From contig NZ_JAATOM010000002.1 of the NCBI RefSeq assembly GCF_019207085.1, forward strand, positions 62,001 through 126,000: a DNA stretch of 64,000 nt. Direction: 5' to 3'. Both the position numbers and the translations under genes were made by a program. Shown in pieces: positions 42,078 to 50,351 of the stretch. The notes below the pieces were generated by a model that saw only the letters and a list, made by a program, of their open reading frames with translations, had not been told where the DNA came from and ran no database searches. Source of the stretch: Variovorax sp. dw_308. GTDB taxonomy: Bacteria > Pseudomonadota > Gammaproteobacteria > Burkholderiales > Burkholderiaceae_C. Position 1 is the first letter of the stretch, and every line of letters starts with the position of its first letter.

Positions 42078-42533
42078 TCAGTCCTGGCCTTTGGCTTGCG
42101 GAGACAGCTTGAACAAGCTGGTCGCCTCCAGGTCCAGCACCATCTCCCCTCGCTGATTGAACAGCTTCCAGCGCCAGTCGAGGATTCCAAGCGCCTTGCC
42201 GCTGCGCGATACACGAACAGCGAGCACCTCCGCCACGAGGCGCAGCGAATCGCCGGGCCGCACAGGCTTGGGCCATTTCACGTACTGGAGCCCCGGCGAC
42301 GCAAAGGACTCCGAGCCTGCCAGCGCCGCGTCGGCGATCAGGCGCATGGCAATTGCGCAGGTGTGCCAGCCGCTCGCGATCAGGCCCTGGAACGGCCCCG
42401 CGTCGGCAGCGGCCGGATCGGTGTGAAACCACTGCGGATCCCAGGCACGCGCGAACGACAGGACCTCTTCTTCCGTGACCTGGAATGGCCCGGCCTCGAT
42501 CGACTGGCCAACGTGGAAATCTGCGAACTTCAT
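42078..42533 (-). CDS. MaoC-like hot-dog dehydratase
   Basis: 151 residues. Hot-dog fold with the (R)-hydratase-type Asp/His pair D32 and H37 in AWDPQWFHTDP, followed by GLIASGWHTCAIAMRL. It would hydrate a 2-enoyl-CoA. It starts 19 bp after boxA on the same strand and may be the last gene of the box operon, acting on a ring-cleavage CoA intermediate. This is inferred from position. Confidence 0.85.
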   Translation of the reverse strand: MKFADFHVGQSIEAGPFQVTEEEVLSFARAWDPQWFHTDPAAADAGPFQGLIASGWHTCAIAMRLIADAALAGSESFASPGLQYVKWPKPVRPGDSLRLVAEVLAVRVSRSGKALGILDWRWKLFNQRGEMVLDLEATSLFKLSPQAKGQD

Positions 42534-42552
42534 GTGCCCCGGCGCGCAGGGC

Positions 42553-43830
42553 TCAGTAAGTTTCGAGGTGGAGCCGGCCTTCGGACTTCAGGCCGGCACC
42601 GATCGTGTCCCAGTCCAGCCCGGCTTCCGCGGCCACGTCTCGCAGTGCCAGGACCACGCCCTCTTCCATGCTCTTGAGGCCGCACACGTAGAAGTGCGAT
42701 TGGCCGTCCTTCAAGAGCTCCGCAAGGTCCGCGGCGCGCGAACGCATCAGGTCCTGCACATAGCGCTTGGGCTGACCCGGCGCGCGCGAAAACGCGAAGT
42801 TGATGTCGATGAAGTCCTTCGGCAAGGTCTGCAGCGGGCCGAAGTACGGCAGTTCCTGTTGCGTGCGCGCGCCGAAGAACAGCATCAGCTTGCCGCCCTC
42901 GAACTTGCCGCTCTTGCGCAGTCGCCTGCGCCATTCGGTCATGGCGCGCATCGGCGCGCTGCCTGTTCCCGTGCAGATCATGACGATGTGCGACTTGGGA
43001 TGGTTCGGCATCAGGAAGGACGCGCCGAACGGCCCGACGACCTGGACCTTGTCGCCCACTTTCAGGTCGCAGACGTAGTTGCTCGCGACGCCTCGCACGG
43101 GCTTGCCCTGGTAGTCCTCGGTGACGCGCTTCACCGTGAGCGAGACGTTGTTGTAGCCCGGCCGCTCGCCGTTGCGCGGGCTGGCGACGGAGTACTGGCG
43201 CGCGAAATGCGGCTTGCCGTTGGCGTCGGTGCCGGGCGGGATGATGCCGAGCGACTGGCCTTCGAGCACCGGGAACGGCATCGCGCCGAAGTCGAGCACG
43301 ATGTGGTGGGTCTGGTTCTCGAAGCCGGCTTCGGTGCAGTTGAAGTTGCCGACCACCGTGGCGGTCGTGGGCTTCTTCGGCGGATGCAGGTTGGTGTACG
43401 CGTGCGCGGCGGACCAGGGCGGCGTCGTGGCGCCGTACTGGGCCGAGTTGAATACCGGCTCGCCGGGTTCGGACGCCGGCTGCGGCACCGCGCTGGACGG
43501 GGGCATCTGCGGTTCGGCATCGCTCGACACGCCTTCGGCTTCGAGCTGTTCGGGCGTCAGCTCTGCCGGCAACTCATCCCACGTCAGTTGCTCTTCGATC
43601 GAGTAGGCGCGGACCATGGGCATGGTGCGCCAGTTGTCGATGGAACCCGTCGGGCATGGCGAAATGCAGGCCATGCAGCTGTTGCAGACGTCGGCGCGCA
43701 CGACGTAGTTGCGATCGTCGTGCGTGATGGCGCCGACCGGGCAGGTGGCCTCGCAGGTGTTGCAGCGGATGCAGATCTCGGGGTCGATCAGGTGCTGCTT
43801 GATGATGTTGACTTCGACCATGCTGTTCAT
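42553..43830 (-). CDS. boxA: Benzoyl-CoA 2,3-epoxidase reductase subunit BoxA
   Basis: 425 residues from the ATG at 43830. N-terminal ferredoxin with two [4Fe-4S] motifs (C20, C23, C26, C30 and C49, C52, C55, C59), then a linker of about 90 residues and a ferredoxin-NADP reductase-type domain ([18 protein letters not shown] for [17 protein letters not shown] for NADPH). It passes electrons from NADPH to BoxB, which epoxidises benzoyl-CoA. Encoded after boxC and boxB, separated from boxB by a 123-bp gap with an inverted repeat. Confidence 0.95.
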   Translation of the reverse strand: MNSMVEVNIIKQHLIDPEICIRCNTCEATCPVGAITHDDRNYVVRADVCNSCMACISPCPTGSIDNWRTMPMVRAYSIEEQLTWDELPAELTPEQLEAEGVSSDAEPQMPPSSAVPQPASEPGEPVFNSAQYGATTPPWSAAHAYTNLHPPKKPTTATVVGNFNCTEAGFENQTHHIVLDFGAMPFPVLEGQSLGIIPPGTDANGKPHFARQYSVASPRNGERPGYNNVSLTVKRVTEDYQGKPVRGVASNYVCDLKVGDKVQVVGPFGASFLMPNHPKSHIVMICTGTGSAPMRAMTEWRRRLRKSGKFEGGKLMLFFGARTQQELPYFGPLQTLPKDFIDINFAFSRAPGQPKRYVQDLMRSRAADLAELLKDGQSHFYVCGLKSMEEGVVLALRDVAAEAGLDWDTIGAGLKSEGRLHLETY

Positions 43831-43850
43831 CGTGTGTCTCCTCTCTTTTT

Positions 43851-43946
43851 CCTCTCCCCTCGGGGAGAGGTTCAGGGTGAGGGGGCTGTGCTTCGTGGGG
43901 ACGCCGCCTGCCCTCACCCCGGCCCTCTCCCCGGTGGGAGAGGGAG
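43851..43946. repeat. Inverted repeat pair between boxB and boxA
   Basis: CCTCTCCCCTCGGGGAGAGG (43851-43870) is a near-perfect palindrome followed by TTCAGGGTGAGGGG. After 30 bp the inverse arrangement follows, CCCTCACCCCGGCCCTCTCCCC and a GGGAGAGGG end. The whole can fold into a large hairpin. A third, short member occurs at 50367. It probably affects boxA mRNA levels relative to boxB, or is simply a dispersed repeat. Confidence 0.75.
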
Positions 43947-43953
43947 CAATACA

Positions 43954-45381
43954 TCAGCCGAAGCGGATGTATTCGAAATCGACCGGCTGGCGGTTGATGC
44001 CCATCACCGGCGGCGCGATCCAGCCGGCGAACTTGCCGGGCTCGATGACGCGGCCCATCAACGATGCCACGAAGGCGAAGTCATCCGGGGTCGGCAGCCA
44101 TTCGCTCTTCTTCGCGGCCCACTCCTGCTCGTTGACCACGCGGCCTTCAGGCGACATCTTGATGCCCGCGAGTGCACCGATCTGGCGGTTGAAGGCCTTG
44201 TGCGGCACGACCAGGCGTGTCGGGATGCCGGCCTTCTCCAGCACCTTGTTCCAGCGGCCGACACCGGCCACGGAGTCCTTGATGAAGTCGTCGCGCAGCA
44301 CTTCGTTCAGGGCGTTGAGCATCGGCACTTCCTTCTCGAGGAGCTGGCCGTCCTTCACCTCGAGCACCTTGTAGGTCTGGCCCTTGAGTATGTGGTCGTC
44401 GGTGCGCTTGCCTTCTTCATAACGGCCTTTGAGACCCGAGCTGTAGAAGATGGCGGCGTTGCTCGACTGGTCGGCGCCGAACAGGTCGATGGTCACGCTG
44501 TAGTGGAAGTTCAGGTAGCGCTGGATCGTGCCGAGGTCGATGGCGCCGGCCGCGCGCACCTTCTGCGGGTCGTCGGTCTTGAGCTCATTCATCACGGCCG
44601 CGGTGCGCGACAGCACGCGGGAGACGCCGCTCTCGCCGACGAACATGTGGTGCGCTTCCTCGGTCAGCATGAACTTGGTCGTGCGGGCCAGCGGATCGAA
44701 TGCACTCTCCGCCAATGCCGACAGCTGGAACTTGCCGTCGCGGTCAGTGAAGTAGGTGAACATGAAGAAGGCCAGCCAGTCGGGCGTCTTCTCGTTGAAG
44801 GCGCCGAGGATGCGCGGGTTGTCCACGTCGCCGGAGGTGCGCTGCAACAGTGCCTCGGCTTCTTCGCGACCATCGCGGCCGAAGTGCTTGTGGAGCAGGT
44901 AGACCATCGCCCACAGGTGGCGGCCTTCTTCCACGTTGATCTGGAACAGGTTGCGCATGTCGTACATCGACGGCGCGGTGAGGCCCAGGTGGCGCTGCTG
45001 CTCGACCGACGCCGGCTCGGTGTCGCCCTGCGTCACGATGATGCGGCGCAGGTTGGCGCGGTGCTCGCCGGGCACGTCCTGCCAAGCCTTCTCGCCCTTG
45101 TTGTCGCCGAAGTGGATCTCGCGGTTCTGGTCGCCCGGGTTCAGGAAGATGCCCCAGCGGTAGTCGCGCATCTTGACGTGGCCGAACTGCGCCCAGCCCT
45201 GCGGGTCGACGCTGACTGCCGTGCGCAGGTAGACGTCGTAATTCGTGGAACCGTCCGGGCCCACGTCGTCCCACCAGTTGATGAAGTTCGGCTGCCAGCC
45301 TTCGAGCGCGCGCTGCAGCGTGCGGTCTTCGCCGAGGTTGACGTTGTTGGGGATCTTCTCGCTGTAGTTGATCGTGCTCAT
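43954..45381 (-). CDS. boxB: Benzoyl-CoA 2,3-epoxidase oxygenase subunit BoxB
   Basis: 475 residues from the ATG at 45381. Non-haem diiron oxygenase that forms 2,3-epoxybenzoyl-CoA with electrons from BoxA. The two ExxH iron-binding motifs are visible in INVEEGRHLWAM and LTEEAHHMFVG. The N-terminus NNVNLGEDRTLQRALEGWQP and C-terminus MGINRQPVDFEYIRFG fit the known BoxB ends. It starts 26 bp after boxC. Cytosolic. Confidence 0.96.
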   Translation of the reverse strand: MSTINYSEKIPNNVNLGEDRTLQRALEGWQPNFINWWDDVGPDGSTNYDVYLRTAVSVDPQGWAQFGHVKMRDYRWGIFLNPGDQNREIHFGDNKGEKAWQDVPGEHRANLRRIIVTQGDTEPASVEQQRHLGLTAPSMYDMRNLFQINVEEGRHLWAMVYLLHKHFGRDGREEAEALLQRTSGDVDNPRILGAFNEKTPDWLAFFMFTYFTDRDGKFQLSALAESAFDPLARTTKFMLTEEAHHMFVGESGVSRVLSRTAAVMNELKTDDPQKVRAAGAIDLGTIQRYLNFHYSVTIDLFGADQSSNAAIFYSSGLKGRYEEGKRTDDHILKGQTYKVLEVKDGQLLEKEVPMLNALNEVLRDDFIKDSVAGVGRWNKVLEKAGIPTRLVVPHKAFNRQIGALAGIKMSPEGRVVNEQEWAAKKSEWLPTPDDFAFVASLMGRVIEPGKFAGWIAPPVMGINRQPVDFEYIRFG

Positions 45382-45407
45382 CGGGGTTCCTTGGGTTTGT
45401 TCTTGGT

Positions 45408-47078
45408 TTAGACGCGGTTGAGGTCGAAGCCGGCTTTCTCGCCGGTGCCGTAGACCTTGAGCGCACCCTTCTCTCCCACGGCGTTCGGCCGGTTGAAGAT
45501 CCAGTTCTGCCAGGCGGTGAGGCGGCCGAAGATGCGGGTGTTCATGTTCTCGCGCTGCGAGAAGCGCAGGTTGGCTTCGAGGCCGGTCAGCGAATCCGGC
45601 GACATCGCGGCGCGTTCTTCCATGGCGATGCGGATCTCGTCGGCCCAGTCGATGTCGTCCGGGGCCATGGTGACGAGGCCCAGCTTCAATGCCTCGTCGG
45701 CGTCCAGTTCGCTGCCGATGGCGGCGCGCGCGGCGGCGAGCGGCGCCTCTTCCTCGTAGAAACGGCGTTGCAGGCGGCTCTGGTCGTTGACCATCGGCAG
45801 CTTGCCGAAGTTGAGTTCGTTGAGCGACAGCTTCGGTGCATGTTCCGGGTCGTCCGGCAGCGCCAGCATGTAGGCGCGGTCGGCCGAGAAGGCCAGTTCG
45901 GCCAAGGTGCCGGCGAAGCACGAATCCGAGTCGATCAGCGCGAACAGGCTGCGCGACGACACGTCGAGGCGGGCCAGCGTCCGGCGCAGCAGGCCGATGG
46001 TTTCGCGCACGAACCAGTGGCCTTCGTTCGCCAGCATCGTCGCGTCGCTGGCCAGCACCGCGGCCGGGTCGCCCTTGGTCTTGAGCACCCAGGTGCCGAT
46101 GTTCAGCTCGTTGGTGCGCATGCAGAGGATCGCGTCGTCCAGTTCGCGCGCCATCGCGAACGGCCACCACGAACCGCCCGCGGCCTCGATGCTCGCGATG
46201 TCGGTGGGTTGTGCACCGACCGGCGCATGGATCGTGAATGTCGCCGAGCGCCCTGACCGGTCGATCTCGACCTGCACGTGCTTGTAGCGCAGGCTGTTCT
46301 CGCTGTCCTCGCGCTCGATGCGGGCGAGCGGGACACCCTTGGCGCCAGCGGGACGATCGCTCTTTTCGCCCAGCTCGACCGCACGCTGCTGCACGCTGGC
46401 CGCGAACTGCGCTGGCTTCACGACCTTGTCGACGAGGCGCCAGTCGACGGCACGCTGCCCGCGCACGCCTTCGACGCTGGTGCAGAAGATGTCGGCCAGG
46501 TCGTGGCGCACGTGGCGCTTGTCGGTGACGCGCGTGAGGCCGCCGGTTCCGGGCAGTACGCCGAGCAGCGGCACTTCGGGCAGCGACACCGACGACGAGC
46601 GGTCGTCCACGAGGTAGATCTCGTCGCAGGCCAATGCCAGCTCGTAGCCACCGCCGGCGCAGGCGCCATTCACGGCGGCCAGGAACTTGATGCCCGAGTG
46701 CTTAGAGGTGTCCTCGATGCCGTTGCGCGTCTCGTTGGTGAACTTGCAGAAGTTGACCTTCCAGCTGTGGCTCGACACACCCAGCATGAAGATGTTGGCG
46801 CCGGAACAGAAGATGCGGTCCTTGGCGCTGGTGACGACGACCGAGCGCACTTCCGGATGCTCGAAACGCACACGATTCAGCGCGTCGGCCAGTTCAATGT
46901 CCACGCCCAGGTCGTAGCTGTTGAGCTTGAGCTTGTAGCCGGGACGGATACCGCCGTCTTCGGCGATATCGAGCGACAGGCGGGCCACGGCGCCGTCGAC
47001 GCTGAGCTTCCAGTGGCGGTATTGGGTGGGGTCGGTGCGGTAGTCCACGGATGCCGGCGCGGTGGCGGTTTCAGTCAT
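45408..47078 (-). CDS. boxC: 2,3-epoxybenzoyl-CoA dihydrolase BoxC
   Basis: 556 residues from the ATG at 47078. A double-length crotonase-family enzyme: the N-terminal half has the oxyanion segments CSGANIFMLG and AAVNGACAGGGYELALACDE. It opens the epoxide ring of 2,3-epoxybenzoyl-CoA hydrolytically to an aliphatic semialdehyde-CoA plus formate. It is the first gene of boxC-boxB-boxA(-maoC), reading away from boxR. The upstream gap holds four TGCA boxes and a sigma-70-like promoter. Confidence 0.95.
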   Translation of the reverse strand: MTETATAPASVDYRTDPTQYRHWKLSVDGAVARLSLDIAEDGGIRPGYKLKLNSYDLGVDIELADALNRVRFEHPEVRSVVVTSAKDRIFCSGANIFMLGVSSHSWKVNFCKFTNETRNGIEDTSKHSGIKFLAAVNGACAGGGYELALACDEIYLVDDRSSSVSLPEVPLLGVLPGTGGLTRVTDKRHVRHDLADIFCTSVEGVRGQRAVDWRLVDKVVKPAQFAASVQQRAVELGEKSDRPAGAKGVPLARIEREDSENSLRYKHVQVEIDRSGRSATFTIHAPVGAQPTDIASIEAAGGSWWPFAMARELDDAILCMRTNELNIGTWVLKTKGDPAAVLASDATMLANEGHWFVRETIGLLRRTLARLDVSSRSLFALIDSDSCFAGTLAELAFSADRAYMLALPDDPEHAPKLSLNELNFGKLPMVNDQSRLQRRFYEEEAPLAAARAAIGSELDADEALKLGLVTMAPDDIDWADEIRIAMEERAAMSPDSLTGLEANLRFSQRENMNTRIFGRLTAWQNWIFNRPNAVGEKGALKVYGTGEKAGFDLNRV

Positions 47079-47116
47079 TTCGAGGTCTCCTGATGCGGTG
47101 GATAGAAGAAGTATCA

Positions 47117-47189
47117 TGCATGTGACGGATTAATTCTTCCGCCATGACATGCATCATTATGCATGTTCAGGGCTGCGTCAATATCTGCA
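47117..47189 (-). promoter_or_regulatory. boxC promoter with BoxR-type TGCA boxes
   Basis: Minus-strand TTGACG (47181-47176) and AATGAT (47158-47153) are 17 bp apart, a likely promoter for boxC. TGCA occurs at 47117, 47150, 47160 and 47186, mostly within ATGCAT. Two copies straddle the -10 element. BzdR/BoxR-type repressors are known to bind TGCA repeats and to be released by benzoyl-CoA. Here repression by the adjacent BoxR is inferred. Confidence 0.6.
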
Positions 47190-47221
47190 TCGATTTATTA
47201 CAGGTCATGGGGCGCAAAGTT

Positions 47222-48133
47222 TCAGGCGGGCTCCGCGAGGCTTTCCCGAACCGCGGCGCGCAAGGACTGGAAGCTCTGCGCGAGGTCCCGTCTCGAGGTA
47301 TCGACCACCATGTCAGCCTTCGAATAGAAGGCGGCGCGTCCGGTCAGGATGCGGCGAAGGTCGTCCATCGCCTCCTTGCTGGCGGCCATCGGGCGGGTGT
47401 CGCCCTGCGCGGCGACGCGGCCCATGTGCTCTTCCGGCGCGGCCTGCAGCCAGACGGTGGCGCAGTGAGCGAGCAATTCGTTGAAGGTGGCCGGGTCGGA
47501 GACGATGCCGCCGGGCGTGGCGATCACGACCTCGCTGTAGATCTGCACGGCCTCCTCCAACGCCCTGCGTTCGTAGCGGCGGTAGGCATTGGTGCCATAG
47601 AGGTCGTGGATCTCGCGCACGCTGCAGCCGGCGATCTTCTCGATCTCGCGGCTCAGTTCGATGAACGGCACCTCGAGGTCGTCGGCGAGCATCTGCCCCA
47701 GCGTGGACTTGCCGGCGCCACGCAAGCCGATCAAGGCGATGCGCCGGTTGCGCGCCGGATCGCTGGACGACGAATCCAGCAGTTCGCTCAACGCGATGCG
47801 CGCACGGCGCAGATCCGCCTCGCCTCGCCGCTCCAGCAGTTCGCGGATCAGCAGCCACTCCGGCGAACTGGTGGTCACGTCACCGACGAGTTCGGCCAGC
47901 GAGCATTGCAGCGCGTTGGCCACCTGCTGCAGGACCAGGATCGAGGCGTTGCCGGTGCCGTATTCCAGGTTGGCCAGATGCCGCTCGGAAACGTCCGCCG
48001 TCAGCGCCACCGCCTTGCGGGTCAGTCCCCGCCGTGCGCGCAGGTTGCGCACCCGATCGCCGAGCGCCACCAGCAGCGGATTCTTCGACTCGTCGTCCGC
48101 CACGCTCACGGTCTCGTGGGCTCGCTCATTCAT
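47222..48133 (-). CDS. boxR: BoxR-type regulator (XRE helix-turn-helix plus shikimate kinase-like domain)
   Basis: 303 residues from the ATG at 48133, chosen over 48139 because the AAGGA site is correctly spaced for it. XRE-type helix-turn-helix at about 29-83 (RARRGLTRKAVALTADVSERH), then a shikimate kinase-like domain with an intact P-loop GLRGAGKST (136-144). This fusion is specific to BzdR/BoxR regulators of benzoate genes, where the kinase-like part senses benzoyl-CoA instead of acting as an enzyme. It lies between boxC and the ligase genes and should control both sides. Confidence 0.93.
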   Translation of the reverse strand: MNERAHETVSVADDESKNPLLVALGDRVRNLRARRGLTRKAVALTADVSERHLANLEYGTGNASILVLQQVANALQCSLAELVGDVTTSSPEWLLIRELLERRGEADLRRARIALSELLDSSSSDPARNRRIALIGLRGAGKSTLGQMLADDLEVPFIELSREIEKIAGCSVREIHDLYGTNAYRRYERRALEEAVQIYSEVVIATPGGIVSDPATFNELLAHCATVWLQAAPEEHMGRVAAQGDTRPMAASKEAMDDLRRILTGRAAFYSKADMVVDTSRRDLAQSFQSLRAAVRESLAEPA

Positions 48134-48177
48134 ATCCATCCTTGGCCTTGAGGGCATCTCGGGGTTAACACCATGGA

Positions 48178-48241
48178 TGCACTATATTGCTTGACAGCAT
48201 TTGAGTGCCTGCGTATTGTTCGCAACAGGCAAGATACTGCA
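48178..48241 (+). promoter_or_regulatory. Promoter of the DUF4863 / benzoate-CoA ligase operon
   Basis: TTGACA (48191-48196) and TATTGT (48214-48219) are 17 bp apart, a strong match to a sigma-70 promoter. TGCA boxes lie at 48178 and 48238, one upstream of -35 and one just after the transcription start. These are the sites expected for BoxR. The first gene starts 60 bp downstream. Confidence 0.6.
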
Positions 48242-48301
48242 CATGGCGGATTACCGCAAGCGCGCTGACAGTCTCCTCACCCAAAAAAAGACCAGGCCAC
48301 G

Positions 48302-48772
48302 ATGTCCAAGGAATCCTTTCACCAGCTTGTTGCCGGCCTCACGGCCGAAATCGCCGGACGGCCGCTCGACCATGAATTGGACGCGTGGCTCAACACCCGC
48401 CACGGCGCCGGCACGGCGAGCTTCGAGAGCTTGAAACAGGCCTGTATCGAAGGTGTCGCGGAGGGCTGGCTGTGCGAGCGCGAAGGCGGCGGCATCCGAT
48501 ATGGCCGCGTGTTCAAGGCGGAAGACGCGCTGCATAGTTTCTCGGTCGACGTGGTCGACATGCGGGATATCGCCGGGCCGCACCACAGCCATCCCAAGGG
48601 GGAGATCGACCTGATCATGCCGCTCGAAGGCGACGCAACCTTCGACGCGCGGCCTGCAGGCTGGTGTGTGTATCCGCCGGGCAGCGCGCACTTTCCGACC
48701 GTCGCGGCAGGACGTGCACTCGTCCTGTACCTGCTGCCCGAAGGCCAGATCCAATTCACAAAGACGGCTTGA
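48302..48772 (+). CDS. DUF4863 cupin-like protein of the box cluster
   Basis: 156 residues. A cupin-type metal motif is visible in GPHHSHPKGEIDLIMPLEG (two histidines, glutamate, glycine), with a second motif around GWCVYPPGSAHFPTV containing a histidine. This family includes 4-hydroxylaminobenzoate lyase-type proteins. Here it is the first gene of the operon with benzoate-CoA ligase, 25 bp upstream of it. Its role in benzoate metabolism is not established. It may detoxify or process a substituted benzoate. Confidence 0.8.
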   Translation: MSKESFHQLVAGLTAEIAGRPLDHELDAWLNTRHGAGTASFESLKQACIEGVAEGWLCEREGGGIRYGRVFKAEDALHSFSVDVVDMRDIAGPHHSHPKGEIDLIMPLEGDATFDARPAGWCVYPPGSAHFPTVAAGRALVLYLLPEGQIQFTKTA

Positions 48773-48797
48773 ACCGTCACGCGAGGAGACACACCCG

Positions 48798-50351
48798 ATG
48801 AGCCTGCCCCCGACTTTCAATTTCGCCGAGCACCTGTTCGCGCTGAACCGCGGCCGCGCGCAAAAGGTCGCCTACATCGACGACAAGGGCACGATGACAT
48901 ACGGCGAGCTTGAAGCGCGCGCCCGGCAACTTGCGTCGGCCCTGCTTGCAGTGGGCCTCCAGCGCGAGGACCGCGTGCTGCTGCTCCAACTCGACAGCAG
49001 CGACTGGCCGGTGAGCTTCCTCGGCAGCCTGTACGCAGGCGTGGTGCCCGTGGCGGTCAACACGCTGCTCACGGCCGACGACTACGCCTACATGCTCGAC
49101 CACAGCAGCGCGAAGGCCGCACTGGTGTCGGGCGCCCTGCTGGGCGTGCTGCAGCAGGCGATGGCGAAGGCCCCGCATCAGGTCCGCCAGTTGTTCGTGT
49201 CGCATCCGGTGGGCGATCTCCCGGCCGGCGCGGTGAGCATCGCTGACGCCGTCGTCGCGGCCACGCCACTCGCCGCGCCCGCAGACACCGCCTCACAGGA
49301 TCACGCGTTCTGGCTCTATTCCTCCGGCTCGACTGGCCGGCCCAAGGGCACGGTGCACACCCATGCCAACCCATGGTGGACGGCGGAGCTGTTCGGCAAG
49401 CCGGTGCTGGGGCTGACCGAGGGCGATGTCTGCTTTTCCGCGGCGAAGCTGTACTTTGCCTATGGACTGGGCAACGCCCTCACCTTTCCGCTGTCGGTCG
49501 GTGCGACCGTGATGCTCATGGCGGAGCGCCCGACGCCCGATGCCACCTTCAGGCGCTGGACCGCCAGCGGCATCCAGCCGACGGTGTTCTTCGGCGCGCC
49601 CACCGGCTTCGCCGGCATGCTCGCCTCGCCATCGCTGCCGGCGCGCGACCGGGTCGCATTGCGCATGTGCTCTTCGGCGGGAGAGGCACTGCCGGGCGAA
49701 ATCGCGCAACGGTTCAAGGCGCATTACGGCTGCGAGATCATCGACGGCATCGGCTCGACGGAGATGCTGCACGTCTTCATCTCGAACCGGCCCGGCGACA
49801 TCCGCTACGGCACCACCGGCAAGCCGGTCGAAGGCTACGATATCGAACTGCGCGGCGAGGACGGCAAGCCGGTGCCTATCGGCGAGGTCGGCGACCTGTA
49901 CATCAAGGGCCCGAGCGCCGCGCTGATGTACTGGGGCAACCCCGAGAAGAGTCGCGACACCTTCCACGAAGGCTGGACCAAGAGCGGCGACAAGTACTCC
50001 CGCGACGCCGACGGCTACTACACCTACGCCGGGCGCAGCGACGACATGCTGAAGGTCAGCGGCATCTACGTCTCGCCCTTCGAGGTGGAGTCGACGCTGA
50101 TGCTGCATCCCGCCGTGCTCGAGGCCGCGGTGATCGGCAAGGAAGACGCTGACGGACTGACCAAGACCAAGGCGTATGTCGTGCTGAAGGCCGGCCAGTC
50201 GGCGACCGACGACGAACTCAAGGCCTTCGTGAAGGAAAAGCTCGCGCCGTACAAGTACCCGCGCTTCATCGAGTTCATCGAGGAGTTGCCGAAGACGGCC
50301 ACCGGAAAAATCCAGCGCTTCCGCCTGCGTGACAAGGAGAAGCAGGCGTGA
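48798..50351 (+). CDS. bclA: Benzoate-CoA ligase
   Basis: 517 residues from the ATG at 48798 (GGAG site 9 bp upstream). ANL-family ligase converting benzoate, ATP and CoA to benzoyl-CoA, the substrate of BoxA/BoxB. Motifs: YSSGSTGRPKGTVHTH, IDGIGSTEMLHVFISN, GWTKSGDKYSRD and the C-terminal lysine in LPKTATGKIQRF. The benzoate-type pocket stretch KLYFAYGLGNAL is characteristic of aryl-CoA ligases. Overlaps the next gene by 4 bp (GTGA). Confidence 0.94.
   Translation: MSLPPTFNFAEHLFALNRGRAQKVAYIDDKGTMTYGELEARARQLASALLAVGLQREDRVLLLQLDSSDWPVSFLGSLYAGVVPVAVNTLLTADDYAYMLDHSSAKAALVSGALLGVLQQAMAKAPHQVRQLFVSHPVGDLPAGAVSIADAVVAATPLAAPADTASQDHAFWLYSSGSTGRPKGTVHTHANPWWTAELFGKPVLGLTEGDVCFSAAKLYFAYGLGNALTFPLSVGATVMLMAERPTPDATFRRWTASGIQPTVFFGAPTGFAGMLASPSLPARDRVALRMCSSAGEALPGEIAQRFKAHYGCEIIDGIGSTEMLHVFISNRPGDIRYGTTGKPVEGYDIELRGEDGKPVPIGEVGDLYIKGPSAALMYWGNPEKSRDTFHEGWTKSGDKYSRDADGYYTYAGRSDDMLKVSGIYVSPFEVESTLMLHPAVLEAAVIGKEDADGLTKTKAYVVLKAGQSATDDELKAFVKEKLAPYKYPRFIEFIEELPKTATGKIQRFRLRDKEKQA

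Noticed and set aside
42475..45411. A 978-codon plus-strand open frame opposite boxA and boxB
   Set aside because: It is antisense to two clear enzymes, is rich in Arg/His/Val/Glu as expected for the complement of G+C-rich genes, and shows no domain.
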